A stretch of 61,133 nt of DNA from Yersinia nurmii (GCF_001112925.1 NZ_CPYD01000011.1:1-61133); one strand, 5' to 3'; counted from the stretch's first letter, positions 30,838 to 40,534 are shown. The notes: generated by a model not told the origin, from the sequence alone. Made by a program: numbers and translations.

Positions 30838-31659
30838 TTAAAACATCCGGCGACTCATGCCTAAAATATCTAGGATTTTGGTGGATATCTCTTCAACGGA
30901 ATAATTGGTGGAATTTAGATAGCGGATTTGATTCTTGCGAAACAGCGCCTCGACTTCGCCGACTTCCATACGACACTGTCGCAAAGAGGCATAACGACTG
31001 TTTTCCCGCCGCTCCTCCCGAATCGCTGCCAGCCGCTCAGGGTTTATGGTTAAACCGAACAGTTTGTGCTGAAAGGGTTTAAGCGCCGCAGGTAACTGCA
31101 GATTATCCATATCATCGGCAATAAAAGGGTAATTGGCGGCACGAATACCAAATTGCATCGCCAGATACAGACTGGTGGGCGTTTTGCCGCAGCGGGATAC
31201 GCCCAGCAAAATCACCTGCGCCTGATCCAGATTGCGCAACGAAATGCCGTCATCATGAGCCAGCGCATAATCGATAGCGGCGATACGTGCGTCGTATTTT
31301 CCCAAATTGCTTTCGGTCAGGCCGTGGGTGCGGTTAAGTACCGGCTGAGGCGCAATGCCCAGTTCGTCCTGGAGTGGCGCAACCAGCGACTGGACGATGT
31401 CCTGACAGAATCCCTCACTACGTTGGATAATCTCGCGTACTTCCGACGAAATAATCGAATAGAACACCAGCGGGCGGACGCCGGTAGATTGATAAATCTC
31501 ATTTATCTGCTGGCAAACCGCTTCTGCACGGGCGGCGCTTTCGACAAAAGGTAAGGTAAAAGTCGTGGCATTAACCGGAAACTGCGATAGCACGGCGTGT
31601 CCCAATACTTCCGCCGTAATGGCGGTACCGTCTGAAATATAAAAAACGCTTCTTTCCAC
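30838..31659 (-). CDS. ppsR: PEP synthetase regulatory protein PpsR
   Basis: A DUF299-family bifunctional ADP-dependent kinase and phosphorylase (273 aa) that switches phosphoenolpyruvate synthase off and on by phosphorylating a Thr next to its catalytic His. The P-loop-like GVSRCGKT lies at about 153-160. Start GTG (31657-31659) after AGGAGTCAGG. It is transcribed away from ppsA, and the two share a 237-bp divergent promoter region. Confidence 0.95.
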   Translation of the reverse strand: MERSVFYISDGTAITAEVLGHAVLSQFPVNATTFTLPFVESAARAEAVCQQINEIYQSTGVRPLVFYSIISSEVREIIQRSEGFCQDIVQSLVAPLQDELGIAPQPVLNRTHGLTESNLGKYDARIAAIDYALAHDDGISLRNLDQAQVILLGVSRCGKTPTSLYLAMQFGIRAANYPFIADDMDNLQLPAALKPFQHKLFGLTINPERLAAIREERRENSRYASLRQCRMEVGEVEALFRKNQIRYLNSTNYSVEEISTKILDILGMSRRMF

Positions 31660-31778
31660 CCTGACTCCTTTAAGCCACTGTCCGAATAATCATCTGTGAT
31701 CTGTCTGATAGTGTGCCTTATTCCCGATTTGGGTAAAGCTTTTGCCGCAGAATTGCCCTTAAAAAATTTTTTTGTGTT

Positions 31779-31795
31779 GGGTTGATCGATTCACC
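31779..31795. promoter_or_regulatory. Cra (FruR) operator between ppsR and ppsA
   Basis: Read on the minus strand, GGTGAATCGATCAACCC contains TGAATCGAT, fitting the Cra core TGAAWCSNT. Cra activates ppsA in E. coli when sugar phosphates are low. It lies about 100 bp upstream of the ppsA start. Confidence 0.65.
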
Positions 31796-31896
31796 TGTCC
31801 ATAGCTAACGGAGCATTGTGCTAGTCTGATTCCTGCTGTTTAACAGCAAAGATAACTTTTATTCGTACCCTACTGAATGTAAAAAGGATTGTTTAG

Positions 31897-34287
31897 ATGT
31901 CGAACAATGGCCGAACCCTGCGTAATGTGCTTTGGTACAACCAGCTTGGTATGCACGATGTTGACCGTGTGGGCGGTAAGAATGCCTCCCTGGGTGAAAT
32001 GATAACCAATCTTTCTGAACTGGGCGTTTCTGTTCCCAACGGATTTGCCACCACGGCCGAGGCGTTTAACGACTTTCTCGAGCAAAGTGGCGTTAACCAA
32101 CGTATTTATGAGCTGCTGGATAACACCGACGTTGATGATATCGCGCAGTTGGCTAGCGCCGGTGCTCAGATTCGTCAATGGGTGATTGATACGCCGTTCC
32201 ATCCTGAGTTTGAACAAGCCATTCATGAAGCTTATCAACAGCTAGCCGACGGCGAGCCGGAAGCCTCCTTTGCCGTGCGCTCCTCGGCAACGGCGGAAGA
32301 CATGCCCGATGCGTCCTTTGCGGGTCAACAAGAAACCTTCCTCAACGTTCAGGGTATCGATGCGGTGATGGTGGCAATTAAACATGTGTTTGCCTCCCTG
32401 TTTAATGACCGCGCCATCTCTTATCGGGTGCATCAGGGTTACGATCATCGCGGCGTGGCGCTGTCTGCTGGCGTTCAGCGGATGGTTCGCTCCGATCTGG
32501 CCTCGTCCGGCGTGATGTTCACCATCGATACCGAATCCGGTTTTGATCAGGTGGTATTTATCACCGCCGCCCACGGTTTGGGTGAGATGGTGGTGCAGGG
32601 CGCGGTTAACCCTGATGAATTCTACGTTCATAAACCTACGCTGCGTAATGGCAAACCGGCCATTGTGCGTCGCAATATGGGTTCGAAAAAAATTCGCATG
32701 GTGTATGCCGATAGCCAAGAGCATGGCAAACAGGTGTGTATTGAAGATGTGCCGGAAGATCTGCGCAATCGTTTCGCTTTGACAGATAAAGAAGTTGAAT
32801 CCCTGGCTCATCAGGCTTTACTGATTGAGCAGCATTATGGTCGCCCGATGGATATCGAGTGGGCAAAAGACGGTCACACCGGCAAGCTGTTTATCGTACA
32901 GGCGCGTCCGGAAACCGTTCGTTCCAATGAACAAGTGATGGAACGCTACCTGCTGAACAACCAGAGCGAAGTGCTGGTGGAAGGGCGAGCTATCGGTCAC
33001 CGAATTGGTTCAGGTCCGGTCAAAGTTATTCATGATATCAGCGAAATGGATCGCATTCAGCCCGGTGATATTCTGGTGACAGATATGACCGATCCGGATT
33101 GGGAACCTATCATGAAAAAGGCGTCGGCCATTGTCACCAACCGAGGGGGACGTACCTGTCATGCGGCGATTATTGCCCGTGAACTGGGGATTCCTGCGGT
33201 TGTGGGCTGTGGTGATGCCACCGACCGTCTGTGTGAAGGCCAGAAGGTGACCGTATCCTGCGCCGAAGGGGATACCGGCTTTGTCTATCAGGACCTGCTG
33301 GACTTCTCGGTGCAAAGCTCCGAAGTGACCGAGCTGCCTGAATTACCGCTAAAAATTATGATGAACGTCGGTAATCCTGATCGTGCCTTTGACTTTGCCC
33401 GTTTGCCAAACGAGGGGGTCGGTCTGGCGCGTCTGGAGTTTATTATCAACCGCATGATTGGCGTGCATCCAAGGGCGCTGCTGGAGTTTGATAAGCAGGA
33501 ACCGGCGTTGCAGGCTGAAATTAAAGCGCTGATGCACGGTTACGACGATCCGGTCGAGTTTTACGTTGGTCGCCTGACCGAAGGTATTTCGACGTTGGGC
33601 GCGGCTTTCTGGCCAAAACGCGTGATCGTGCGTCTGTCTGACTTCAAATCCAACGAGTACGCCAATCTGGTGGGTGGCGCCGCTTACGAACCCCACGAAG
33701 AAAACCCGATGCTGGGCTTCCGCGGCGCTGGGCGTTACGTGGCCGATAGCTTCCGCGATTGCTTCGCGTTGGAATGTGAAGCGGTCAAGCGAGTGCGTAA
33801 CGAAATGGGGTTAACCAACGTTGAAGTCATGGTGCCATTCGTGCGTACTGTGGCGCAGGCGGAGGCCGTGGTAGCCGAACTGGCTAAGCAAGGGCTGAAG
33901 CGTGGCGAGAATGGTTTGAAGGTCATTATGATGTGTGAAATCCCCTCGAACGCATTATTGGCCGATCAATTCCTCGAACATTTCGACGGATTCTCGATTG
34001 GTTCGAATGATATGACACAGCTGACGTTGGGCTTGGATCGTGATTCCGGCGTGGTATCAGAGCTGTTTGATGAGCGCAACGAGGCGGTGAAAGCCTTGCT
34101 GTCGATGGCGATTCAGGCGGCAAAACGTCAGGGTAAATACGTCGGGATTTGTGGGCAGGGCCCGTCAGATCACGCCGACTTTGCTCTGTGGCTGATGGAG
34201 CAGGGCATTGATAGTCTGTCTCTGAACCCGGACACCGTCGTGCAAACCTGGATGGATTTGGGGCAGGTTAAACCTGTAACCCATTAA
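31897..34287 (+). CDS. ppsA: Phosphoenolpyruvate synthase
   Basis: It converts pyruvate and ATP to phosphoenolpyruvate, AMP and phosphate for gluconeogenesis. 796 aa (E. coli 792). The N-terminal ATP-grasp-like nucleotide domain (about 1-345) is followed by the swivelling phosphohistidine domain, with [14 protein letters not shown] and the catalytic His422 preceded by the regulatory Thr of the target site. The C-terminal PEP/pyruvate barrel (about 475-796) has [20 protein letters not shown] and the [10 protein letters not shown] loop. AAAAGGATT precedes the ATG. It pairs with divergent ppsR. Confidence 0.98.
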   Translation: MSNNGRTLRNVLWYNQLGMHDVDRVGGKNASLGEMITNLSELGVSVPNGFATTAEAFNDFLEQSGVNQRIYELLDNTDVDDIAQLASAGAQIRQWVIDTPFHPEFEQAIHEAYQQLADGEPEASFAVRSSATAEDMPDASFAGQQETFLNVQGIDAVMVAIKHVFASLFNDRAISYRVHQGYDHRGVALSAGVQRMVRSDLASSGVMFTIDTESGFDQVVFITAAHGLGEMVVQGAVNPDEFYVHKPTLRNGKPAIVRRNMGSKKIRMVYADSQEHGKQVCIEDVPEDLRNRFALTDKEVESLAHQALLIEQHYGRPMDIEWAKDGHTGKLFIVQARPETVRSNEQVMERYLLNNQSEVLVEGRAIGHRIGSGPVKVIHDISEMDRIQPGDILVTDMTDPDWEPIMKKASAIVTNRGGRTCHAAIIARELGIPAVVGCGDATDRLCEGQKVTVSCAEGDTGFVYQDLLDFSVQSSEVTELPELPLKIMMNVGNPDRAFDFARLPNEGVGLARLEFIINRMIGVHPRALLEFDKQEPALQAEIKALMHGYDDPVEFYVGRLTEGISTLGAAFWPKRVIVRLSDFKSNEYANLVGGAAYEPHEENPMLGFRGAGRYVADSFRDCFALECEAVKRVRNEMGLTNVEVMVPFVRTVAQAEAVVAELAKQGLKRGENGLKVIMMCEIPSNALLADQFLEHFDGFSIGSNDMTQLTLGLDRDSGVVSELFDERNEAVKALLSMAIQAAKRQGKYVGICGQGPSDHADFALWLMEQGIDSLSLNPDTVVQTWMDLGQVKPVTH

Positions 34288-34313
34288 TATCTAAGGCTCG
34301 TCACTCTTTAAAG

Positions 34314-34341
34314 ATCCGTAGCTTAGGCTGCGGATTTTTTT
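34314..34341 (+). terminator. Intrinsic terminator after ppsA
   Basis: ATCCGTAGC (34314-34322) pairs with GCTGCGGAT (34327-34335), with one T-G wobble, then a run of T. Confidence 0.9.
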
Positions 34342-34425
34342 ATGGAGATTTATAACCTTTAGAAACTGTTTTTTAGTGGGAATATAAGGGGGAGAGGCAA
34401 TGATTTATTATTTTGCCCGGAGGAC

Positions 34426-34522
34426 AAAAAAAAGCCCATCATAGGAGACAGGCAAAGACTACACACAGCAATTAGGGTATTCGGTGCTGATATTACGATA
34501 AAGCAATAATCTACTGATTTAT
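34426..34522 (-). ncRNA. rprA: RprA small regulatory RNA
   Basis: The 3' half on the minus strand, AATTGCTGTGTGTAGTCTTT followed by GCC, a short loop, GATGGGC and eight T (to 34426), matches the 3' half of E. coli RprA as I recall it, including the terminator. RprA is an Hfq-dependent RNA that opens the rpoS leader for translation and represses csgD. The gene next to it is ydiK, as in E. coli. The 5' half differs: the long AT-rich stem of E. coli RprA is shorter here. The 5' end is approximate, placed from a possible -10 TAAGAT (34529-34534). An RcsB-type box lies upstream. Confidence 0.85.
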
Positions 34523-34584
34523 TTAAATATCTTAAATGAGGCGTTGATTAATAATAATCTTAGAGAAAATAAGTTAGATAGTCA

Positions 34585-34600
34585 TTAAGAATCATCCTAA
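34585..34600. promoter_or_regulatory. RcsB (RcsAB)-type box upstream of rprA
   Basis: TTAAGAATCATCCTAA fits the RcsAB box consensus (TAAGAATATTCCTA type) closely. It lies roughly 60-80 bp upstream of the inferred rprA start. E. coli rprA is activated by the Rcs envelope-stress phosphorelay through RcsB. Confidence 0.65.
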
Positions 34601-34736
34601 TAAAAACAGTTGTTTATCAGTGACTAAATGAAAGAGTGTGGGCGGTTTTATAGAGAATGACAATGCTGTTTTAATAAACTTGAGTTTCTTAACGCGAAAA
34701 CAGAATGGAGTGTGTTGAGCTTAAGGCGTTATCTAT

Positions 34737-34782
34737 TATTTAGGTAAGGAGGAAATGAGTATTTAGGCAAGGAGAAAATAAT
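34737..34782 (+). repeat. Two imperfect 23-bp direct repeats with Shine-Dalgarno-like cores
   Basis: Two copies start with TATTTAGG at 34737 and 34760. Each holds AAGGAG and A-rich sequence and ends near an ATG. The first ATG (34755) opens a three-codon frame; the second (34781) opens a 16-codon frame. Confidence 0.55.
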
Positions 34783-34808
34783 GGCTCGCCAGTATTACCA
34801 ACGAGCCA
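34771..34808 (-). terminator. Probable terminator after ydiK
   Basis: On the minus strand TGGCTCG (34802-34808) pairs with CGAGCCA (34782-34788) around a 13-nt loop, followed by TTATTTTCTCC, a moderate T-rich tail. Confidence 0.6.
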
Positions 34809-34831
34809 GTGTGCTATTAGAGTTCGTCTAA
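34781..34831 (+). CDS. Possible 16-codon small ORF overlapping the ydiK end
   Basis: Met-Ala-Arg-Gln-Tyr-Tyr-Gln-Arg-Ala onward, 16 residues, with AAGGAG 7 nt before the ATG. It lies antisense to the last codons of ydiK and covers the ydiK terminator hairpin. No family is recognised; it may be chance. Confidence 0.2.
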   Translation: MARQYYQRASVLLEFV

Positions 34832-35920
34832 GTGTTTAGCGACTTCGGCGACATCTTCTACCGGCTCTGGCGCTTCATGAATCCAGGCGGTCACCAGGCG
34901 ATATGAGACGGCCAGAACCACCGGGCCAATAAACAGGCCAATCATGCCGAAGGAAAGCAAACCACCGATAACGCCAGACAGAATGAGGATCATCGGCAGG
35001 TCTGCGCCCATACGGATCAGCACTGGTCGCAGTACACCGTCCAGCGTTCCGACCACGCAGCTCCAGACTAATAGTAGAGTGCCAAAAGTATTGTCCCCGC
35101 TCCAATACAGCCAGATAACCGCAGGAACCAGCACGAGTAAGGGGCCAAGTTGCGCGACGCAGCAAACAAACATCACTACCGTCAATAACATGGCGTAGGG
35201 GATGCCGGCGATAGCCAGTCCAATTCCGCCCAGAATCCCTTGCACCAGTGCGGTAACAACCACGCCCAACGCTACGGCCCGAATGGCTTGCGCCGCCAGT
35301 ATGACCGCAGCATCGCCGCGTTTTTCTGCCAGACGTACGGCAAAATGGCGAATCCCCAATGCGACGCCCTCACCGTGGAAATACAGCAGGATACTGAATA
35401 ACACCATTAGAGTCAGATGTAGCAGGAAGCGGCCAACGTGAGCGGCCTGAGCCACAAACCAGGTGGCGGTTTCCCCCACGTAAGGCTGAACTTTCGCCAT
35501 GAGTGCATTACCGCCGCCGGCTATCAGGGTATGCCAGCTGCTGTAGAGTTTGTTACCGAGCATCGGAATAGATTTTAGCCATACCATTTCCGGTATCTGT
35601 AAATTCGCCGGGCTGCTGGCCCATTTAATTAACGGAGCGCTATTCTCCAAAATGCTACTGACTAAGAGCGCAATGGGGATAACGAACAGCAGAATTAACA
35701 GCAGTGTCATAATGACAACGGCTAATGAGCGCCGCCCCCAAAGTAACCCCTGCAAACGAATCAATAAAGGCCAGGTAGCAATAACCACCATTCCCGCCCA
35801 GGCGAACCCCATAATAAAGGGTTGAACCACCCAGAAACTGGCAATGATCATTATCATAATGAAAATCACGCCAAATATGAGTTTGGGTAAGTCGTAACGA
35901 TGTTGCTGCGGGTAATTCAT
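34817..35920 (-). CDS. ydiK: AI-2E family transporter YdiK
   Basis: An inner-membrane protein of the AI-2E/PerM-like transporter family, substrate unknown. I start at the Met before NYPQQHRYDLP (35920), giving 367 aa, close to E. coli YdiK (370). The frame is open 21 codons further upstream, but those are Arg-rich and not conserved. About eight transmembrane helices are visible, with the family's C-terminal cluster GLFIGPVVLAVSYRLVTAWI. It sits between rprA and ydiJ. Confidence 0.9.
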   Translation of the reverse strand: MNYPQQHRYDLPKLIFGVIFIMIMIIASFWVVQPFIMGFAWAGMVVIATWPLLIRLQGLLWGRRSLAVVIMTLLLILLFVIPIALLVSSILENSAPLIKWASSPANLQIPEMVWLKSIPMLGNKLYSSWHTLIAGGGNALMAKVQPYVGETATWFVAQAAHVGRFLLHLTLMVLFSILLYFHGEGVALGIRHFAVRLAEKRGDAAVILAAQAIRAVALGVVVTALVQGILGGIGLAIAGIPYAMLLTVVMFVCCVAQLGPLLVLVPAVIWLYWSGDNTFGTLLLVWSCVVGTLDGVLRPVLIRMGADLPMILILSGVIGGLLSFGMIGLFIGPVVLAVSYRLVTAWIHEAPEPVEDVAEVAKHLDEL

Positions 35921-36516
35921 CGGTGAGTTCTCGTTTCGATAAGTATGGCAAGGTCGCCGTATTCGGACTGATTGTCTAATCATGGTGTATTTTTGCGTAA
36001 TTTAACAGATTCATAGCATTTTTACTGACGGGGCGGAGTCATAAAAACACGTTTATTTTGCAAGATAGATTCATTCGGCTTGAATCATCCTGTTAGGGAA
36101 ATAGTCTGTGTAACAGAGATAGAATGCCGCAGAGATAGATTCGACCATAATGGCCTATCGGCGCGGAAGGGTTTACATCATCTTATACTAAGCCCATATC
36201 CTGTTTTACAACGCCGGTTTTACCGTAATTTTTGCCGCCTGAAAGTTTCTGGCGTGGGCTTTTTTACGCGCTAAGCGTGTTAATCTGTTTGTTGGAAGGA
36301 GCAATATAAAATGTTGATCGTTAATCAATTATTATTCTATTCCTCCCTGCAATGAGCTAAGCCTTTCTCATCATTCTGAATTGTCATAAATGATTCGACA
36401 AGAGCATTAACAAGCGGCTAACCTTTCTGCCACTGGAGTACGTATATTCGCTGATGTGACAGGGTGATGCGCGGCGGATGGCGTGTGTGAAAACAACATA
36501 GATAGGGTCAACCATA
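35921..36516. other. Intergenic region between ydiK and ydiJ
   Basis: Nearly 600 bp divergent spacer. The clearest item is a 14-residue frame (36311-36355, MLIVNQLLFYSSLQ) with AAGGAG (36296-36301) 9 nt ahead. A longer open frame at 36080-36274 has no ribosome binding site or known domain. I see no certain promoter. Confidence 0.4.
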
Positions 36517-39500
36517 ATGATCCCACGGATTTCTCAGGCCCCTGGTGTCTTACCGCTGGTGCTGGACTTTTTGGAAGCATTGAAGCAAAACGGTTTTACC
36601 GGCGACACCGCCACTGATTATGCCGACCGCCTGACGATGGCGACGGATAACAGTATCTACCAATTGCTGCCCGATGCGGTGGTATTTCCGCGATCCACCG
36701 CCGATGTCACCCTGATTAGTCGTCTGGCCGGAGAGTCGACGTTTCAATCGTTGACCTTTGCCCCACGCGGCGGCGGCACGGGCACCAATGGTCAATCGCT
36801 GAATACCGGTATTGTGGTGGATATGTCCCGCCATATGAATCGCATTCTGGAAGTCAACACCGAGCAAGGTTGGGTGCGAGTTGAGGCCGGTGTGATTAAA
36901 GATCAGCTTAATCAATATTTGCGTCCGCACGGCTATTTCTTCTCTCCCGAACTCTCTACCAGCAACCGTGCCACGTTAGGCGGCATGATTAATACCGATG
37001 CTTCCGGGCAAGGCTCGTTGGTGTATGGCAAAACGTCCGATCATGTTTTAGGTCTGCGAGCGGTGCTATTGGGTGGCGAACTGCTGGATACTCGCGCACT
37101 GCCCACTGCTCAGGCCGAAGCTATTGCCGCCGAGGACTCGGTAATTGGGCGTATTTATCGCAGTGTGCTGGATAGCTGTTGGGATAACCGCGCGTTGATT
37201 CTGGAAAAATTCCCCAAGCTGAACCGTTTCCTGACCGGTTACGATCTGCGCCATGTTTTGAGTGATGATCTTCAATCATTTGATTTGACACGTATTCTGT
37301 GCGGCGCAGAAGGCACTCTGGCCTTTATTACCGAAGCCACGCTGGACATTACCCGCCTGCCGAAAGTGCGGCGGTTGGTGAACGTTAAATATGACTCCTT
37401 CGATTCGGCATTGCGTAATGCGCCTTTCATGGTGGAAGCCAAGGCGCTGTCGGTGGAAACGGTGGATTCTAAGGTGTTGAATCTGGCCAGAGAAGACATT
37501 GTGTGGCATTCGGTTAAAGAATTGATCACCGATGTGCCAGATAAGACGCTATTGGGACTGAATATTGTCGAATTCGCCGGGGATGATCGGGCGCTTATCG
37601 ACGGGCAAATGGCCTCTCTGTGTCAGCGGTTAGATGAACTGATGTCTATGCAGCAGGGCGGTGTGATTGGCTATCAGATTTGTGACGATCTGGCCGGTAT
37701 TGAGCGCATCTACGGTATGCGCAAAAAAGCCGTAGGATTGCTCGGGAACAGTAAAGGTCAGGCTAAGCCCATTCCTTTTGCCGAAGATACCTGCGTTCCG
37801 CCGCAAAATCTGGCGGACTATATCGTCGAATTCCGTCAGTTGCTGGATAGTCATAACCTGAGTTATGGCATGTTTGGCCACGTAGATGCTGGCGTGCTGC
37901 ATGTGCGTCCGGCTTTGGATATGTGCGATCCGCAACAGGAAATGCTGATGAAACAGCTCTCCGATCGGGTCGTCGAGCTGACGGCGCGTTACGGGGGTTT
38001 ACTGTGGGGAGAACACGGAAAAGGTTTCCGCGCTGAATATAGCCCGGATTTCTTCGGTGAAAAACTGTATCACGAACTGCGGCGCATTAAATCTGCCTTC
38101 GATCCGCTCAATCGCCTGAATCCGGGGAAAATCTGTGCTCCGTTAGACAGCGATGCGCCGATGATGAAAGTCGATACCTCGGCAAAACGCGGCGTGATGG
38201 ATCGGCAAATTCCGCTGAAGGTGCGCACGTCATTCCGCGGCGCGATGGAATGTAACGGCAACGGATTATGCTTTAATTTCGATGCTCGAAGCCCGATGTG
38301 CCCTTCGATGAAAATCAGCGGTAACCGCATTCATTCACCGAAAGGTCGCGCCACATTGGTGCGGGAATGGCTGCGTTTACTGAGCGAGCAGGGCGTCGAT
38401 CCTCTTGCGCTGGAAAAAGGCCTGGCTAATCGTCAGCCTAGCCTGCGTGGATTGATCGAAAAAACCAGACATAGTTGGCGCGCCAATCGAGGGGACTACG
38501 ATTTTTCCCATGAAGTAAAGGAGGCGATGTCGGGCTGTCTGGCCTGTAAAGCTTGTTCGACTCAATGTCCGATTAAGATTGACGTGCCGGGGTTTCGTTC
38601 GCGCTTCCTGCAGCTGTATCACACCCGTTATCACCGCCCGTTGCGAGATTACGTGGTCGCTGGCGTGGAAAGCTATACCCCGCTGATGGCCAAGGCGCCC
38701 AACGTAGTCAATTTTTTCCTGAAACAGCCGTGGGTGAGCGAGCTGAGCCGCCGGAGTATTGGGATGGTGGATTTACCGCTGCTCTCGACGCCGACTCTGA
38801 AGCAGGCGCTGTCCGGCCACTATGCCAGCACGATGACGTTGGAACAGTTGGAACAACTGAGCGATGAAGAACGTAGCCATCATGTGCTAATCGTACAGGA
38901 TCCGTTTACCAGTTATTACGATGCGCAGGTGGTGACTGATTTGGTTCGGTTGGTGGAAAAGCTCGGTTTTAATCCGGTATTGCTGCCATTTTCTCCTAAT
39001 GGTAAAGCCCAACATATCAAAGGTTTTTTACAGAGATTTGCTAAAACCGCGAGTAAAACCGCCGAGTTTCTTAATCGAATTGCCTTGTTAGGAATGCCGC
39101 TGGTGGGCGTCGACCCGGCCTTGGTACTGTGCTATCGCGATGAATATCAGGAAATTCTTGGCGATCGTCGCGGTCACTTTAAGGTGCAACTGGTACATGA
39201 ATGGTTACAGGCGACATTACCGGAGCGCCCAGCGCAGCCATTGAAGAATGAACCTTGGTATCTGTTTGGCCACTGTACTGAAAGCACCGCGTTACCGACC
39301 AGCGGGCAGCAATGGGCGGGAATATTCTCACGCTACGGCGCACGGTTGGAAAACGTTAGCGTTGGCTGTTGCGGCATGGCGGGCACCTACGGTCACGAAT
39401 CGAAGAATCTCCATAACTCGATTGGCATTTATGAACTATCATGGCAGCAGGCATTGCAGAAATTGCCGGTAAAACGCTGTCTGGCAACGGGTTATTCATG

Positions 39501-39573
39501 CCGTAGCCAGGTAAAACGAATGGAAGGAAATAGCCTCAGGCATCCATTACAGGCTCTATTGGAGATAGTTTAA
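36517..39573 (+). CDS. ydiJ: FAD-linked D-2-hydroxyglutarate dehydrogenase-type oxidoreductase YdiJ
   Basis: A 1018-aa fusion. It has an N-terminal FAD-binding (PCMH) domain (about 45-270) with FAPRGGGTGTNGQSLNTG, and an FAD-oxidase C-terminal domain (about 290-545). A ferredoxin-like 4Fe-4S region follows with CNGNGLCFN, SPMCPSMK and CLACKACSTQCPIKIDVP, then a CCG-type domain ending near GCCGMAGTYGHE. The E. coli protein has been described as oxidising D-2-hydroxyglutarate. It overlaps menI by one base. Confidence 0.94.
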   Translation: MIPRISQAPGVLPLVLDFLEALKQNGFTGDTATDYADRLTMATDNSIYQLLPDAVVFPRSTADVTLISRLAGESTFQSLTFAPRGGGTGTNGQSLNTGIVVDMSRHMNRILEVNTEQGWVRVEAGVIKDQLNQYLRPHGYFFSPELSTSNRATLGGMINTDASGQGSLVYGKTSDHVLGLRAVLLGGELLDTRALPTAQAEAIAAEDSVIGRIYRSVLDSCWDNRALILEKFPKLNRFLTGYDLRHVLSDDLQSFDLTRILCGAEGTLAFITEATLDITRLPKVRRLVNVKYDSFDSALRNAPFMVEAKALSVETVDSKVLNLAREDIVWHSVKELITDVPDKTLLGLNIVEFAGDDRALIDGQMASLCQRLDELMSMQQGGVIGYQICDDLAGIERIYGMRKKAVGLLGNSKGQAKPIPFAEDTCVPPQNLADYIVEFRQLLDSHNLSYGMFGHVDAGVLHVRPALDMCDPQQEMLMKQLSDRVVELTARYGGLLWGEHGKGFRAEYSPDFFGEKLYHELRRIKSAFDPLNRLNPGKICAPLDSDAPMMKVDTSAKRGVMDRQIPLKVRTSFRGAMECNGNGLCFNFDARSPMCPSMKISGNRIHSPKGRATLVREWLRLLSEQGVDPLALEKGLANRQPSLRGLIEKTRHSWRANRGDYDFSHEVKEAMSGCLACKACSTQCPIKIDVPGFRSRFLQLYHTRYHRPLRDYVVAGVESYTPLMAKAPNVVNFFLKQPWVSELSRRSIGMVDLPLLSTPTLKQALSGHYASTMTLEQLEQLSDEERSHHVLIVQDPFTSYYDAQVVTDLVRLVEKLGFNPVLLPFSPNGKAQHIKGFLQRFAKTASKTAEFLNRIALLGMPLVGVDPALVLCYRDEYQEILGDRRGHFKVQLVHEWLQATLPERPAQPLKNEPWYLFGHCTESTALPTSGQQWAGIFSRYGARLENVSVGCCGMAGTYGHESKNLHNSIGIYELSWQQALQKLPVKRCLATGYSCRSQVKRMEGNSLRHPLQALLEIV

Positions 39574-39989
39574 TGCTTTGGAAACGAGCAGCTACGCTGG
39601 CAGATCTGAATCAAGTGGGTGAGGGTTGCATGGTGTCCCATTTGGGCATCGAAATTACCCGCATCGGTGACAACGAAATCGAAGGGACAATGCCGGTGGA
39701 TCACCGTACGCGCCAACCTTTTGGTTTATTGCACGGCGGCGCGTCTGTGGTGCTGGCGGAGTCGCTAGGCTCAATGGCGGGTTATCTATCCACCGAATGT
39801 GATCAACAGGTGGTAGGGTTGGAAATTAATGCCAACCACCTGAGAGCGGTTCGGGAAGGGGTGGTTCGCGGCGTGTGTCGGGCGGTTCACGCTGGCCGCA
39901 CTCATCAGGTTTGGCAGATCGAGATTTTCGATCAGCAGGATCGGCTTTGCTGTACATCACGCCTCACTACGGCAATTTTAGGTCGCTAG
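39573..39989 (+). CDS. menI: 1,4-dihydroxy-2-naphthoyl-CoA hydrolase
   Basis: A hotdog-fold thioesterase, 138 aa, that releases 1,4-dihydroxy-2-naphthoate from its CoA ester in menaquinone synthesis. The active block GLLHGGASVVLAESLGSMAGY (catalytic Glu63) matches E. coli MenI (YdiI). The ATG overlaps the ydiJ stop by one base, so translation is coupled. Confidence 0.94.
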   Translation: MLWKRAATLADLNQVGEGCMVSHLGIEITRIGDNEIEGTMPVDHRTRQPFGLLHGGASVVLAESLGSMAGYLSTECDQQVVGLEINANHLRAVREGVVRGVCRAVHAGRTHQVWQIEIFDQQDRLCCTSRLTTAILGR

Positions 39990-40024
39990 CGTCTGTCTTT
40001 ATTTGCCTAATCTAAAGCGGTATT

Positions 40025-40055
40025 TTCAGAACCGGACAGCGCCGGTTCTGAATAT
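40025..40055 (+). terminator. Terminator-like hairpin after menI
   Basis: TTCAGAACCGG (40025-40035) pairs with CCGGTTCTGAA (40042-40052) around a 6-nt loop. Only a broken T-rich tail follows. Confidence 0.7.
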
Positions 40056-40398
40056 TTCTTAATCCTTGTCAGACACAGTTTCCTTTCATTCAACCCCTTA
40101 CCCGCGAACGGCTTATTTCTTCACGATCAAATCGGTAACTTTTTGCCGCAGAGGTTTCCTCCGAGGGGGATTTTCGGCTAAAGTTAGCGTAGAAATAGGT
40201 ATTTCCTATGAATGTTTTAAATTATCAGAAGCAAAGGGAAATTAGCCTCTGATAATGCAGGGTTTTCAGTTATTATTATGAAATATATTGTGTAATTTCA
40301 TAGTGATAATATGGTGCGACTCTCCTCCGTATTTTCTGGCCATCGCAGCGTTCCTTACTGGTTGCCGCCTCATCCGGGGTTAAAAAGGCGCTTTTCTT
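40056..40398. other. Structured intergenic region ahead of suf
   Basis: No gene seen. A palindrome GAAATAGGTATTTC lies at 40192-40205. A hairpin follows at 40221-40256: ATTATCAGA pairs with TCTGATAAT, with a further GC/GC pair inside. Confidence 0.45.
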
Positions 40399-40424
40399 AA
40401 TATCCCTGCAAAACAAACGGTTGA
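40399..40424 (-). promoter_or_regulatory. IscR type 2-like site upstream of sufA
   Basis: Read on the minus strand, 40399-40424 matches the type 2 IscR consensus at about 18 of 26 positions, including the CGTTTG, TTTTGCAGGG half-site bases. In E. coli apo-IscR activates suf from a type 2 site next to -35. Here it abuts a possible -35 TTGAAG (40421-40426). Confidence 0.45.
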
Positions 40425-40426
40425 AG

Positions 40427-40441
40427 TGATAATTATTATCA
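40427..40441. promoter_or_regulatory. Perfect Fur box upstream of sufA
   Basis: TGATAATTATTATCA is an exact 7-1-7 Fur inverted repeat, and the symmetry extends one base pair further on each side (40426-40442). It would sit between a -35 TTGAAG (40421-40426) and a -10 TACCAT (40443-40448). It differs from the hemP Fur box only in the central base. Confidence 0.92.
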
Positions 40442-40534
40442 CTACCATTGTGAACAATCTGTGTTGACGCCGAATGATGTTCAACCAGCATAATAACAAC
40501 TAATAAGGTTGTTGAGATAGATAAGGTAGGTCAT

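Noticed and set aside
36080..36274. 64-codon frame upstream of ydiJ
   Set aside because: No ribosome binding site and no recognisable domain.
40276..40491. 71-codon minus-strand frame over the suf promoter
   Set aside because: It covers the IscR-like and Fur sites and has no coding signature.
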